Translations under genes and position numbers: made by a program
The notes under the pieces: generated by a model
Seen by the model: only the letters and a program-made list of their open reading frames with translations
The model's database searches: none
Told to the model about the DNA's origin: nothing
Assembly: GCA_963971225.1 (NCBI GenBank)
Contig: OZ020267.1
Coordinates: forward strand, 66,430,577 to 66,494,576
Length of the DNA stretch: 64,000 nucleotides
Origin: Melieria omissa
Lineage: Eukaryota > Arthropoda > Insecta > Diptera > Ulidiidae
Direction: 5' to 3'
Shown here: in pieces, positions 24,801 through 36,400 of the stretch
Numbering within the stretch: the stretch's first letter is position 1
How the letters are laid out: every line of letters starts with the position of its first letter

Positions 24801-25090
24801 CGAACGAGGTGGAGGAGGTGATTGCGCAGCTGCCCGGTGTGCTGGACATGTGTGTGTTCGGGGTGTGGAATGAGCTCGAGGGTGATGCGGCAGCAGCGGC
24901 TGTCGTAAAAATGGAGGATAGCGCCTTGACGGCAGAGGATGTGGTGAGTTTTGTACGCGCACACATCGAGGTGAAGTACAAACAATTGAATGCGGGCGCA
25001 ATGATTGTGAAAGAGTTGCCAAAGCTACCGAATGGCAAGATTAATCGGGAGGCGGTCAAGCAGGAGTACATCCGTGGGAGTAATCTGTAA
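21887..25090 (+). CDS. Synthetase gene B: luciferase-like / 4CL-like acyl-CoA synthetase
   Basis: Tandem paralog of gene A with identical exon structure: 21887-22039, 22105-22312, 22373-22559, 23923-24042, 24136-25090; 540 residues. It has P-loop SSGTTGLPK (200-208), a canonical YGFTEFG (335-341), GWFHSGDLG, DRKKD and catalytic Lys524 in LPNGKINR. Exons 2-3, the 60-base intron between them, and the last 170 or so residues are almost identical to gene A. Exon 5 before about residue 360 differs at many positions (for example FASSTMDWYSGV against FVSSMMDWYSGL). The end is GSNL, a weak PTS1-like tripeptide, so peroxisomal location is possible but unproven. The third intron carries a 976-bp MITE. 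AATAAA hexamers lie at 25144 and 25197. Confidence 0.93.
22821..23796. mobile_element. TA-flanked MITE in the third intron of gene B
   Basis: The inverted repeats AGGGAGAGGGCTGGG and CCCAGCCCTCTCCCT are flanked by TA at 22819-22820 and 23797-23798. Gene A has the matching intron without it (AAAAAGTACTACAAATG near 19650), which proves insertion and the TA duplication. The motif CTGGG(T/G)TGTGAACC or close variants recurs six times: four forward (22831, 22848, 23201, 23224) and two reverse (23578, 23773). No transposase is encoded. The TA target suggests the Tc1-mariner superfamily. Confidence 0.88.
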
Positions 25091-25544
25091 ATGAGTTGAA
25101 TAATGGTTGTGGGCTTTTATTGTAGTTCAAGTTATAGTTGAAAATAAACCTGTGAGTATTATATAAGGAGCTATGCGTGTTTTAAATTTTAAGATAATAA
25201 ATTCTAATAAACTGGCAAATTTAAGCAAATAATGGTTTTTTATAATAATGTAATAGTTTGTATAATTTTTTTAATGTATAATACAATGGAACAAGTGCAG
25301 AATAGCGTATCCTCCTGAAAAAAAAATAAAAAATTTGGCTGTATAGAGCTTGGTTTTGTGAATGTAACAAACTAAAAATTTTTCCTGGGAAACGCCTACG
25401 AAAGGCGTGGCACGGTGTCAAAGTTCAAAACTTTTATCATAAAAACTCAGTCAATTTTCTATCGATTTATTCAATATGGATATTTAACGAAAGGTCTTTT
25501 TCATACCTTCATTTTGGTGTACCACATTATATACTTTATATGTA

Positions 25545-26153
25545 TAGGGTGTTTTTTTAGAGGTATAGAACTTCGAATTGAAATAAAACACAAGAAAATC
25601 GTTTTAATGTCCATCAATTTGGCTTTATTGGAAGGATAATTTTATGCCATTAATGTTTAAATATGATTTCGGGCATGTGGCCGCCGCGGCTGGCTCGAAT
25701 AAAGCCAATTCTACAGGTCCAATTTTTAAAGTTGATGGACAAAGCTCCAATTGCTGTGCACAGTGGCGAATCGATTCATTCGGGTCCTCTTCAACATTTT
25801 GCTCTACAGCGGCAATTGTTTCTTCGGTGCGCACTGTTCGACGTCTCTGCGGATGCGTATTATCACATAGAGTAAACGTAGTGCGAAAACGACCCATGGT
25901 TAACCGAATTAATTGCTCTGATGGACGATTATGTCGACCATAAAATGGACGGAGCTTGCGGTAAACTTCGCGAACTGAACCATTATTTTCGAAATAAATT
26001 TGCACGATTTGCAAGCGTTGTTCTTTTGTCAACCTGTTCATGATGAAATGGCAAACCAAACTGAACATAAATGACATTAGAGTTGCCAGATTTGACCACA
26101 AAATGGCAGTTTTATCTCTATTCGAAAAACAAACCTCTAAAAAAAACACCCTA
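25545..26153 (-). mobile_element. Internally deleted IS630-Tc1-mariner element
   Basis: The ends TAGGGTGTTTTTTTAGAGGT and ACCTCTAAAAAAAACACCCTA (right end, one base different in length) are flanked by TA at 25543-25544 and 26154-26155. The opposite arm of the host foldback supplies the empty site (CTTTATATGTACGAG), which confirms the insertion. About 609 bp remain, holding only the N-terminal part of a transposase. Confidence 0.85.
25625..26041 (-). pseudogene. Truncated transposase: N-terminal helix-turn-helix only
   Basis: The frame starts MNRLTKEQRLQIVQIYFENN and continues with REVYRKLRPFYGRHNRPSEQ and a linker rich in Arg (QRRRTVRTEETIAAVEQ), then SIRHCAQQLELCPSTL. This is the DNA-binding half of an insect IS630-Tc1-mariner transposase. 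It is open for 138 codons but runs straight into the far end of the element. The catalytic DDE domain is missing. The frame being intact could allow a DNA-binding-only protein; this is inference. Confidence 0.75.
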
Positions 26154-27104
26154 TACGAGTAAAAAATTATAAGCAAAAAATTATTTTTTTTTATAAAATT
26201 TACAAAACCCGATTTTTTTCTAGAAAAATCTCGTTATTAAGATACAAAAAAATGTACACTATATTATAGCGTGTAGAATTCTCTTTTCAATGAAATATAA
26301 AAACATACAGTTTTATTTTTTTTCAATGCGTGTTTTAATTAAATATCGCGCCTAAGCAAAGAATTTCTGCATTCAAGTACCTTTTGTGTGGCCGGCCTTC
26401 GGCCGGGGCGCTTGAAAAATAACCCTCATGGGAGTCACCACCACATCAGGCAACAGTCAGGTGTGCACAATATGGAAATATAAAAACTTTGAACCTCGAT
26501 ATCTCGAAAATGAAGCGAGATATCGAAACATTGTATTCATCATTTTTGATTTATTTTCGGTCAATCTATATAAAAGATCATAAACAAATGGCGGCGCCAC
26601 GGAAACCGTAGAATCCCCTTGCAGGCAGATTCTTTTAACTCAATATAAATTTAAATATAAAAACAAAAACAAAAAACGTTCAAATGTTCTATATTTCATT
26701 GTAAAGGGAATTCCGTAGAGAATATATGGTAACAAATTTATTATATCTTTATTTTTTTTTTTCGAGAAAAAAATCGGGTTTTGTAAATTTAATATTAAAA
26801 GTTTTAAAGTTTTAAAGTTTATTAAAGTTTTTGCTTATAATTTTTTACTCGTACATATAAAGTATATAATGTGGTACACCAAAATAAAGGTATGAAAAAG
26901 ACCTTTCGTTTGATACCCATATCATATAAATCGATTGAAAATTGAATGAGTTATTTTGATAAAAGTTTTGAACTTTGACCCCGTGCCACGCCTTTTGTAG
27001 GCATTTCCCAGGCAACATTTTTAGTTTGTTAGACTCAGGAGCGAAACTTCTTTGTACAAGCATACTTATTAATTTTTTTCACGAGGGTACGCTATTCTGC
27101 ACTT

Positions 27105-27275
27105 AAGCCAAGACCACTGATAGTTTTGTTTTCGCACTCCGCCAGCAGCAACTCGGCTAAATGTTTCTTCAATTTCTTCAGCCATTCAAGCCTTCAGCCT
27201 TATCACACATAATTTAAATGATAAAGCTATGAAGTGCCCTGTGGTAGCGCTGTGACGTTGCCCTCCACACCGACA
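27105..27275 (+). repeat. Copy of the A-B spacer upstream of gene C
   Basis: Homologous to 21109-21275, sharing words such as TTTCTTCAATTTCTTCAGCC, TATCACACATAATTTAAATG and GGTAGCGCTGTGACGTTGCC. It shows that gene C was formed by the same kind of gene-plus-flank duplication as A and B, although its coding sequence is far more diverged. Confidence 0.85.
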
Positions 27276-27322
27276 CACAAAACGCACGCGCGCTATCGTC
27301 TCGTCTACCATATCGCGCGCCG

Positions 27323-27329
27323 CTTATCT
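27323..27329 (+). promoter_or_regulatory. GATA-type site upstream of gene C
   Basis: CTTATCT lies 154 bp before the gene C ATG, compared with 147 bp for gene A and 152 bp for gene B. GATA factors control gut and fat-body genes in flies. Function here is inferred from conserved position. Confidence 0.5.
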
Positions 27330-27476
27330 GCTAATAAACCAAAATACCAATTCTGACCAATATGCTATAGCTTCATATCGTATCGGCTTCGTAGTCGAGC
27401 AGAAACTTGCACATTGTGCACACACACCTGGGAGCCGCTGTGAACTGCTAACGTAGCCACACCGTCCACCACACAA

Positions 27477-30396
27477 ATGGATCGCATGGATACGCAGTTC
27501 GATAAATATACAAAAATCTGGAGTGGTCCGAAGGCGTCAAGCTTTTTCGATGCCGACTGTTCCATTGGCAAGATACTGTTCGCGTTCATGCGCAACAATT
27601 CCACGAAAATTTGCCAGGTTAGTGACACTACGAACAGTTGAAGGCTGTGATTCAAGCATGACATTGTCGTCTTTGTAGATATCGGATACAGAGGGCACGG
27701 TTCTGACCAATGGCGAGGCCGTCACATTCGCCATACGCATAGCGCAGCATCTGAAGGCAATGGGCCTGAAGCAGGACGACGTCGTGGGCATCGCTGGCAC
27801 CAACACAACTTACCTGATGCCGGTGGCTTTAGGCTGCCTGCTGAACTGCACACCCTTTCACGCCATCAATCCCCACAACGACGAAGGTCAGCCACTGAAG
27901 CGCCTTTTTGAATTGGATTTATTTAACCGGTATCGCATTTTTTATAGCGACCATAAAGCATTTGTTTTGCATTACACGGCCCAAACTGATATTCTGTGAT
28001 GGCAACATTTATGACCGCGTCAGCGCTATAAGCAAAATAATCAAGGCGAATGTGTACACATTGAAGGCGCACCGAAGCGATTTGCAGCGAGTCGAGGACT
28101 TGTTAGAACCTACCAAGGGGGAATTGTTCTATAAGTAAGTTTTGAGTTTACTGAGCAAGAACTTTTGGGACTATGTGGGACAGAGCTCAAGAATAGCTCA
28201 GCGGGTAACGCGCTGTCTTCTCATACCTAGCGCCCCGGGTTCGATTCGACACTCATCTACTTCTATCGCTATCCACATGAAGGGAATGAGAATTACAAGA
28301 ATCGCACAAGTGCGCTCTTGGCAGGCAATGGCAAAACCTCCAAGTGTGAACGAAAAAACTGCCAATCGCCGTTCGGACTCGGCGATAAACTGTAGGTCCC
28401 CTCCCCTCCCTTTCCCCATCCGTTTGAAATGTGCGTTGTATCACATGTTGAAAAAAAACAGTGTTGCATACGCATTTCAAACGTACATACAGAGGCAGCC
28501 ACCGCAACCTAACCTAACCTATGCTTAGAAATTCGAATCGATTGATTACTGACTGACTGATTACTGATAGTCTGATCGCAAATTCAGAGAGTTCCATACG
28601 CAACTTTTGAGCCCAATACTAATTCAAACATATTTACCACTCAAATATTTTGCAAGATTTAGATATTGGAAAAGCGGCCTTTAGACGGTCGCACATGTCC
28701 GCAATCATGTGCGGCGCGACGAGTAGAATGACCGTGTAAACGCAAGAAATTCGTGTCGTCGGACATGTGCGACGGTTTTCAAAATTTTTTCATTTCTCTG
28801 TCGGCGCGACGCACATGTGCGACCGTGTAAACGGCTGTGTGACACACATAGTGCATTTTTTCATTCGATCGGTGGACAGCGAGCAGTGAGGATGGCGTCG
28901 CAAAAAAATGAAATATTATGGAAGGAGTTCTTTGATGTGTATAGACACAATCCCGAACTGTGAAAAGTAAAAGGTGAAGAATATAAAAATTAAAAGAAAC
29001 GCAGCATAGAGGTGCTTTTATGCAAATTTAAAGAAATTGATGCGAAAGCGCATACCATGTTGCTTCGTTGGCAGCAGCGAGACAACTGAAGTGTGCGCAC
29101 ATGTGTGACCGTGTAAACGCTCATCGTACATTTCCCCCATCGCACATGATTGCAAACATGTGCGACCGTCTAAAGGCCGCTAATGGTATTTGAACCCTCA
29201 AAACCCTCCAATAGATATTTTTTATTCAAGTCGACTTTTACAGCCCGGAAACGCTACAGTTGGGCGGCGATCAAACCGTAGCTATATTGTGTTCATCAGG
29301 CACCACCGGGTTGCCGAAAGGTGTTTGCATATCTAACACGTCCTGTCTATTCAATTTCGGGTAAGCTTTGCTCTTATTATTGCCCGTCCTGTCAAAATTT
29401 ATCCACATCTCTTTTATACACGACAGCTTTATAACCAGTAGAGATGTCCTGTTGTCATTCAGCACCATTGACTGGTCGTCGGGCATGTTCAATATGCTCT
29501 TCAGCTGTGGGCACGGCTCTACACGCATCATCGTCGACCAGCCGTATACGCCCGAACTGATGCTTCAGCTCATTGAAAAATACCAAGTAACAATTCTCAC
29601 CTTGGCACCACGCCACGTAGCATCGCTGATCAAGTGCCCCGCCATTTCAAAGGAGAATCTATCCAGCGTGCGGTTTCTCAGCATAGGCGGCGGCAACTGC
29701 TATGTGCCGACGCTACTCAAGATGCAGGAATACCTCACTGCCGGCTTCATCTCGTACAGCTACGCTTTGACTGAGTGCGGCGCTGTGGCGGCCAATCTTG
29801 GCGTGGCAAAGCCGAATTCGGTGGGTAAATTGATGCCCGGCGTCAAATTGAAAATACTCGACGAGGCCGACCGCAGTCTGGGGCACGGCGAGATGGGCGA
29901 AATACTCGTGCACCATGGCAAAGTGTGGAACGGCTACTACGGCAATCCGAAAGAGACGAAGCGCATGCAGGACTACCAGGGCTGGTTCCACACGGGCGAC
30001 TTGGGCTACGTGGACAGTGCAAACTACTTGTACGTGATGGAGCGCAAGAAGGACGTGCTAAAGTTTCACGGCATGCAGTATTGTCCACATGAAATCGAGG
30101 AGGTGGTGGCCGAGCTGCCGGACGTAGTGGAGGTGTGCGTTTTCGGGCTGTGGAATGAGGTGGACGGTGATGCAGCAGCGGCTGCAGTGGTGAAGCTGGA
30201 GAGCAGCAAACTGAGCGAACAGGAAGTGGTGGAGTATGTGGCCAAGCGATTGGTGGTTATGCACAAGCAACTTCACTGTGGCGTCTTCTTTTTGGATGAG
30301 CTACCCAAGACGGGGAGTGGAAAAATATTACGAAATCAGGCGCGCGATCTGGCGCTGGGCAAGAAGTGGGAAGTGCACAAGAATGGCAACGTGTGA
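27477..30396 (+). CDS. Synthetase gene C: luciferase-like / 4CL-like acyl-CoA synthetase
   Basis: Third gene of the cluster. Exons: 27477-27617, 27679-27886, 27948-28134, 29244-29360, 29427-30396, with the same intron positions and phases as genes A and B; 540 residues. The first of two close ATGs (27477 and 27486) is used here. Motifs: LCSSGTTGLPKG, YALTECG, GWFHTGDLGY, MERKKDVLKFHGMQYCPHE, and catalytic Lys517 in GSGKILR. It is clearly diverged from A and B throughout. It ends KNGNV with no peroxisomal signal. Intron 3 is enlarged by a SINE and a TIR element. An AATAAA lies at 30444-30449, only 48 bases after the stop. Substrate unknown. Confidence 0.93.
28180..28530 (+). mobile_element. 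tRNA-derived SINE with LINE-like tail, in gene C intron 3
   Basis: A tRNA-like head has an A box (TAGCTCAGCGGGTAACGCG, from 28194) and a B box (GGTTCGATTCG, about 28238), correctly spaced for an internal pol III promoter. The body (CGGCGATAAACTGTAGGTCC and on) resembles LINE 3' ends of fruit flies as far as I recall. The tail is CAACCTAACCTAACCTA, also found at the end of the LINE at 60682. Ends are approximate. Confidence 0.75.
28674..29180 (+). mobile_element. TIR element with decayed MADF gene, possibly PIF/Harbinger-related
   Basis: A perfect 24-bp inverted repeat, GCGGCCTTTAGACGGTCGCA plus CATG at the left with its complement at the right, bounds 507 bp in gene C intron 3. The motif ACATGTGCGACCGTGTAAAC recurs in both orientations inside. 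No clear target duplication was seen. The MADF remnant and TIR style suggest PIF/Harbinger, but the family is unproven. Confidence 0.75.
28892..29089 (+). pseudogene. MADF-domain protein remnant
   Basis: The frame starts MASQKNEILWKEFFDVYRHN and continues PEL, stop, KVKGEEYKN, stop, then KKRSIEVLL and KFKEIDAKAHTM. The Trp, acidic and Tyr pattern is that of a MADF (Myb/SANT-like) DNA-binding domain. Two in-frame stops (TGA after PEL, TAA after EYKN) and a final TGA at 29087-29089 leave it non-functional. MADF proteins accompany transposase genes in PIF/Harbinger elements. Confidence 0.6.
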
Positions 30397-30449
30397 GAAG
30401 AGCAATACGCATTACTCGTTAAATGAATTGTGAAATCAAAATTAATAAA

Positions 30450-33400
30450 GTAAAGTAAGAAGATGTTGTTTAATTAAGCAGCACATGATACGTGTGCATT
30501 ATCTGAGCATATTTTACTAACAGCTGTTCTTATGCTGAGTGTATTGGAATTACGAGTATTTACTATCAACACTGCGGTAGCTTATCGCAAGGCAGCGAAC
30601 TTCGGGGTTTCTTTCTATCAATATTGCTCAAGTTTACAGTTGTATGTAACATGTGGGTATTGACTTTATCCAATTGGGTAACTGCAAGCGACAATAACAA
30701 AAATACAATTTCGATTAGTCACAAATCTTTGGAAATAATGTTGGAACGTCTGAGGCAGAAATTTAGGTAGCCATAAAACCTTATCAGCATGAGAGATTTA
30801 ATGGGCTTTGATTTAATTATGTACTGGCGTACTAAAAATATGCTTTTATTTTTAATAGGTCTGTATTCAGTAAGCAAGAAATATGCGAAATGAGTGGATT
30901 GCAATTGCTTCCAGCAAAAGTTTACCCATTTCGATTGGTCACCATTAGACTGTCAACTACGTAGCGACTGGCAACTGCTGCATTATTATTTTTAATACAA
31001 AAGTCAAACATATCTGCGATCATTATCTGTGATATGTCTGAGGCATATCAGCCATCGAGACGGTTAATCGCTGCATTGTAAAGAATTACGCAAATGTTGA
31101 GCACATGTGTACGATTTATTCGGGTGCAAATCAGATTAAAGGGAATTTTCATCCAAAGAGTCACTGCGATAAGATGGATAACCACACAACAATAGGGCGT
31201 GCACTGCAAACAAAGCAAATATTCTGCGTTTCGTTTGATTGATTTGAATTTTTGCAATTAAGTAAGTCGGCGCTTACAATTTTTGTATTTGTTGCTACAA
31301 AAATCTTCGTAAGGCTGGGAAGGAAGTGACGAAGGGGAAAATTGACTCGAGAACATACAAATTACATTACAGTTTATTCTATATGTATGCAGAGATGTTC
31401 GGTAGTATTCGCTTGAACCTGAACTCCAGATCATCTGCCAATGTTTTTAAACACTTCATATCATAAATAAAAGTTGAGATTTAATATATAAATCAAAAAC
31501 ATTTCAAATATAAAAGATGTGTTTTAAAAATGTCTCGTAAATTTTGAAACAAATGTTTTGCAAATTTTTCAGCACATTTTACTTCCACACATCAATTTCC
31601 AAACGCTAATAACAACATTAGTTCAACAGGTTACAGTACCGACAAGAGTTTCTTGTCTGCCACCACGACTATTGCAATCGGAAAATATTGCGCACTGCAC
31701 TTTCATTTCACCAGGAATGCACTCAGGCAGACATTCTTTACGCCGCGCGGGTGCAAGGCAACGCCAATGTCTGGCAGCGTTCTGCTCAGCTGCACTAGAA
31801 AACCGACTTCCTGCACTATCAGCGCGCCAATGCCACAACGCTGACATTTCGCATGCGAAAATAAATTAGTTTTCCATGTCGCTTTGTCAGTTATCACATG
31901 GAAATGCTTGTTTTCTATCGGTTAATTCTAACATTTACTTAGTATGCCTGCGTTGTTGTTGTTGTTCTAGCTGCTGTGGTTGTAGTTGCTGTACTGTTAT
32001 TAGTACCGGCGGTGGTGTTGGTGTTGGTGCTGGGGTTTTACAGCTGCAACACAACCGTTGCGGCAGTGGTTCCCGCATGCTGTCTGCTGTTTGGGTGCGC
32101 GCTGCTGGCGTTCAACGGCGTTCCGCTGGCTGTGTGGCGGCAGAAAAAGTGCTTTGACACTCTTACACCGCATGCAGTCAAAAGTGAGTGTCTTCCTTTC
32201 CGCTTTATTTTGTTTTATGGTGAAAAGATTGCAAAAACGCAATGAGGCTGTCGCGCATTAGGTACCGAAACTCGGTAAACTGCATTAGGCCAGTTGGCAC
32301 GCATGCGGCAGGCGGCATGTCATTTATCACACACACACACACATCACACACAGGCAAAACACAGGAATAAACATAGAAGGCAACACGCGTTTCTGCCACT
32401 TTTTACAAATGCGAATGCGAGAACGTCACGTGAGCAATTTGCAGTCAATTTCTAGCAGCAAATAATTGCAATGTGTATGCAAATTTTGTGACAAATTGAA
32501 ATACATAACTGGCGGAAATAGTTGAACACACCTTGTTGTTGTTGTCTCATTGGCAGATGTCTAATCAGATGGACGGCACGAAAGGACATCTGCCTCCTGC
32601 TTATTGGGGCACGCGTGAATGTTGTTTACTTATGTGACATTGGTGGTATAAGTCAACCTGGCCGGTACAAACTTTTTAGTGGTGGCGCAACTTTAGTCTA
32701 AATAAGTGAGCTCACTGAGCTGACACTCTGACCAGCCTAACTTGACTAATCTAATATACTTGAGTTTCAACTATAAATCGTACATGTAGGTTTCTTCTCT
32801 TTACTTTTACTACTTACTTTTACTATTTACTCTCTCTACTATTTTTTCAAACCACTCTTCAGTGTCCTTCCATTTCACTTGTGCAAGTTTTAATTTTTTA
32901 ATTTATGTTTTTCAGTTTTCGTTAAAAGACTTGACTAAAATTAGTTTAACTAACATTGATTAACAGAATACAAAATATTTGGTTGCAGTGAGTTGCCACA
33001 CTTTTTTGCTTTCCTGCCTGCCTGTCTGTCTGCCATTTTTAATCTCAATGCGATCACATTAATCTGAGCTTCCATTCTTCAAAACCAGTCTTAGCTTTAA
33101 TGGCGTTAGCCTTCAGGAAATATCTTAACGGCCATTAAACAAAATTTACATAATTATCGAGCCGTTGCCGATGCATACACCCCATTACATGCTGCACACA
33201 TACATATTTTGTATGTACTTGCGTTGTTATGTCATATGGGCTCATAAGTATGTATGAATAGTGTAAAAGTGCACGCTCGGCGCGATAAACACACGGCAGA
33301 ACGTGTCAAAATGAAAAGTGTTCCATGATTGCGGCGTAAAATGTAAACTGAAGACATAAATCCACATCGATAAATGACAAGCGGTACGGGCCCAGCGCGC

Positions 33401-36400
33401 CGCTGGACATGCTTGTACAACAGGCGCAAACGGACAGGAGCAACGTAAGCCGTATCAGCGCCGGGCCGAACAGAGAACAGCGTTGGGCGCTGTGTTGACG
33501 CATGGACGGAGAGCGCACGCGCAACATGCGCACTTATGTCTTCATAATGGCTCCAGCTGATTGAGGCAGACAGCAAATTGCCGCGTTTTTGCGTTGGTGC
33601 TGGTGTTGGCGCTGGCGCTGGCGCTCAGGCGGAGGCAACTGCAGCCGATGCAACAGATAATGAAATAAATGCAGCAATTTAAAATAAAGATGCAAAGGCC
33701 ATTGCTTCACGCGCTGCGCTGCGTGCAATAAAACAAAAATAAATTGAAATTGTAGGCGAGGGTGTTGAAGATGTTTTCCCAAAACAAAAATGAATGAATC
33801 GATGAAACGCGAAAGCGAGAACAAATCACAATCTGGACATGAAATTGTTTATTATTTATTACCCCACAATCAGGCTGGCAACCGAAGGCGCTGGCGAAGG
33901 TGTTGGCGGCCGCCAAGCCAACACTACCACGAAAAGGTGGAGTACACATTGCCGCGCTGTGCCGACATTAGATGCCTTGATAGATGGCATTGATGATGGC
34001 CCAGAGCATCGACGGCGCACTCGTACTCACGCTATGCTGCCAGACGACCGGGTCTGCTTGCATGTGTGTGCAACATCAGCAGCACCAGTGCATCAATGGC
34101 ACCAGCAACAACAGCAGGCTTGTGCTTTGCGCCTGCTGTTAGCTGCTCATCGCGTCTCACAGACTCCATGTCGATCGATTTGGCGTGCTTGTGGCCCACA
34201 GCGCCGATTCATAAAGCTGGCCTTATTGGCGCTGCAGAGCACAGTAAAAACAATATTAACTACGGCAAAGTGTTTTATTATACATACATATATATTGACG
34301 CACCAGGCGCTAAAGTGTCAAGTACACCTTCAGCTCCGCCTTCGTGGTATTTTTTTAAATTTTTTTCATGCACAGTGACGCACGCAGCAGTGGTGGGATT
34401 TTGAATGCGTGCTGTTGGTGTTGTTACCATTGTTGTCGCACACATTTCATTAGCACTTGAGTGCCTAATCCCCTGGCAAACACAACTCACCTCCGTTTAC
34501 TTCAGCTTCGACTCACTGCAACTCGCGCACACGTCGCACAAGCGGCATGCTATCAAATCTGGCTTAAGCACCACAACAACAATAACAGCAACAGACGGTG
34601 CAGCAACACTGTCGACGCAATGCATTTGCCGCTTGGGCAAAGACAGCGTTTGCGCGCCCAGCCGCACCGCATAAATTTCACGTGTAAAATTCTGTGAAAT
34701 CGACAGGGCATGAAAGTCGTGTGTATATTCTAGTTGACGTATGTTTTGACACCTGACATCCGCCCGCTGGTGCGTTGTTCTTAACCCCTTGTGAAATAGA
34801 ATCTGAACTAAGAATGAATTTAAATATAATTATTGGTAGTGATGTACCTGGTTTAATAACAAAATATTGGAAATTCATATGGAAGCTCATGAAATTCTTT
34901 AAAAAAATGAAATGTTTTAAAGGAAGAAGAGGATAAGAGCTTAATGAAAGCGCCCCTGAATACATAACTGATCACCGGCGCCCGCCGAATACCCAGAAAT
35001 TATCCTGACTGCGGTTAAGACATTTATAAGCTGAAGAGATAACTGAAGAGATAATCTGCGATATGCCCAGAGACAGTGGAGGGAACATCTACATACAAAA
35101 AGTACATTTGTGTACATATTCTTGCACGTAGCACAAATATTACAAGCAATATTCATTTATCGAGTGCCTGCGCATGTTTTCGCTGTAAATAACAACAATA
35201 AATTCCCATCCAATAAATTGATAGGTTAATAGGACGAGGGCGCAACGCGTCGCGCTGCATAAATAGTCGCCGCAACGAGTTAATTAAAGTACGCACAAAT
35301 TGCGCGCTGCCGTGCACGCGTGCGTGATTTGTGGCGGCATTGCTGGTGTGCGCCCTAAGAACACTTAGACGTGGGTAATTATTATGATTACGCTATTGAT
35401 CAGGGGCCGGTGCATGTTCGAGCGGCTGGCAGGCAGCGAGACGCCTTGGGGCGTGCGCGCATGCGCACCCATTAGACGCAAGGGCGGAGTGCGTGGCTGT
35501 CGCTCTCATAATGTATGTAATTTGATCCTTTTATTTTTGGTTCGGCTTTCTTGGCGTGCCGTTTAGCCTTTGCGGCCTTTGCCGGAGCCGGGGGGCATTG
35601 CAGGCTGTCGTTTTTAAGGTTGTCGGGCAATCTCAAGCATCGACTTTGAGTGACATTTGGTATCAGTTGCCGCTTTGGTTGTTGATGTAGTCGAAAGAAG
35701 GGGTTAAATGTGTTGTTGCCGCTGCGTGATTGGGTTATGCGCCCATTTTCGCTTTCAATTAAAATGCACTTAAGTTGTGTGCGCCAAATGTTAAGTAGCA
35801 ATCACGTATCGAGGAAGCTGCGTTTTGGAAGTGCCTCGAAGCGTTATTGGCGGCAACAACTTCCACTTGTGAGTGCGATCCTTTTAAGCAATGCATAATG
35901 AGAGGAGAACTCGCGACGTTCGGTTACTGACATCTGCCGCTTGTGGGATGCCTTGCAGTCAATTAGAAACGCTTAAGATGTGTTTAGGGAAAGCATTCCA
36001 GCCGATATGCCGACATTTGGTCTCAACTTGTCAAAAGTGAATTTCAATGTCAAGTTCGTGATCGCTGAGTGGCTGGAAATTTGATATTTTGTTGATTGAA
36101 CTAAATTTCGGCACAATGCAAGTGCAACTAGAATGAGTAACTCAAACGCTGTCATTTAAGCCTTTTATCGTCGCGATAAGAAATCTGCATTATTACGCTG
36201 AAAGCACATCGGTCGTCAACAGCTGAAAAAGCCTAATAAGCTTATCAGCGCGCCCAGTTCCCTGAGCCGCACTTAATTGCCGTCAGCAGGAAGTGTGCTG
36301 CGCAGCCTCTGGCGATCCATTTAGAACCACTTTTCAAACGGCGCTGGCGTTGACATTGGCGCCAGGCCAAACCCGTTGAAACTAAATACATTTGACATTT

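Larger units (their letters stand above)
25293..27104. mobile_element. Foldback element between genes B and C
   Basis: Long imperfect inverted arms start AAGTGCAGAATAGCGTA at the left and end TACGCTATTCTGCACTT at the right. Matching arm segments include the pair around ACCACATTATATACTTTATA (about 25522) and its complement near 26860. The left arm is interrupted by the Tc1-like element at 25545-26153. The loop holds a GC-rich hairpin CCGGCCTTCGGCCGG (about 26395). No target duplication was identified, so the ends are approximate. Confidence 0.7.

Noticed and set aside
31976..32245. Valine- and leucine-rich frame suggesting a membrane protein
   Set aside because: It comes from GTTGTT/GTGTTG simple repeats and has overlapping open frames on both strands.
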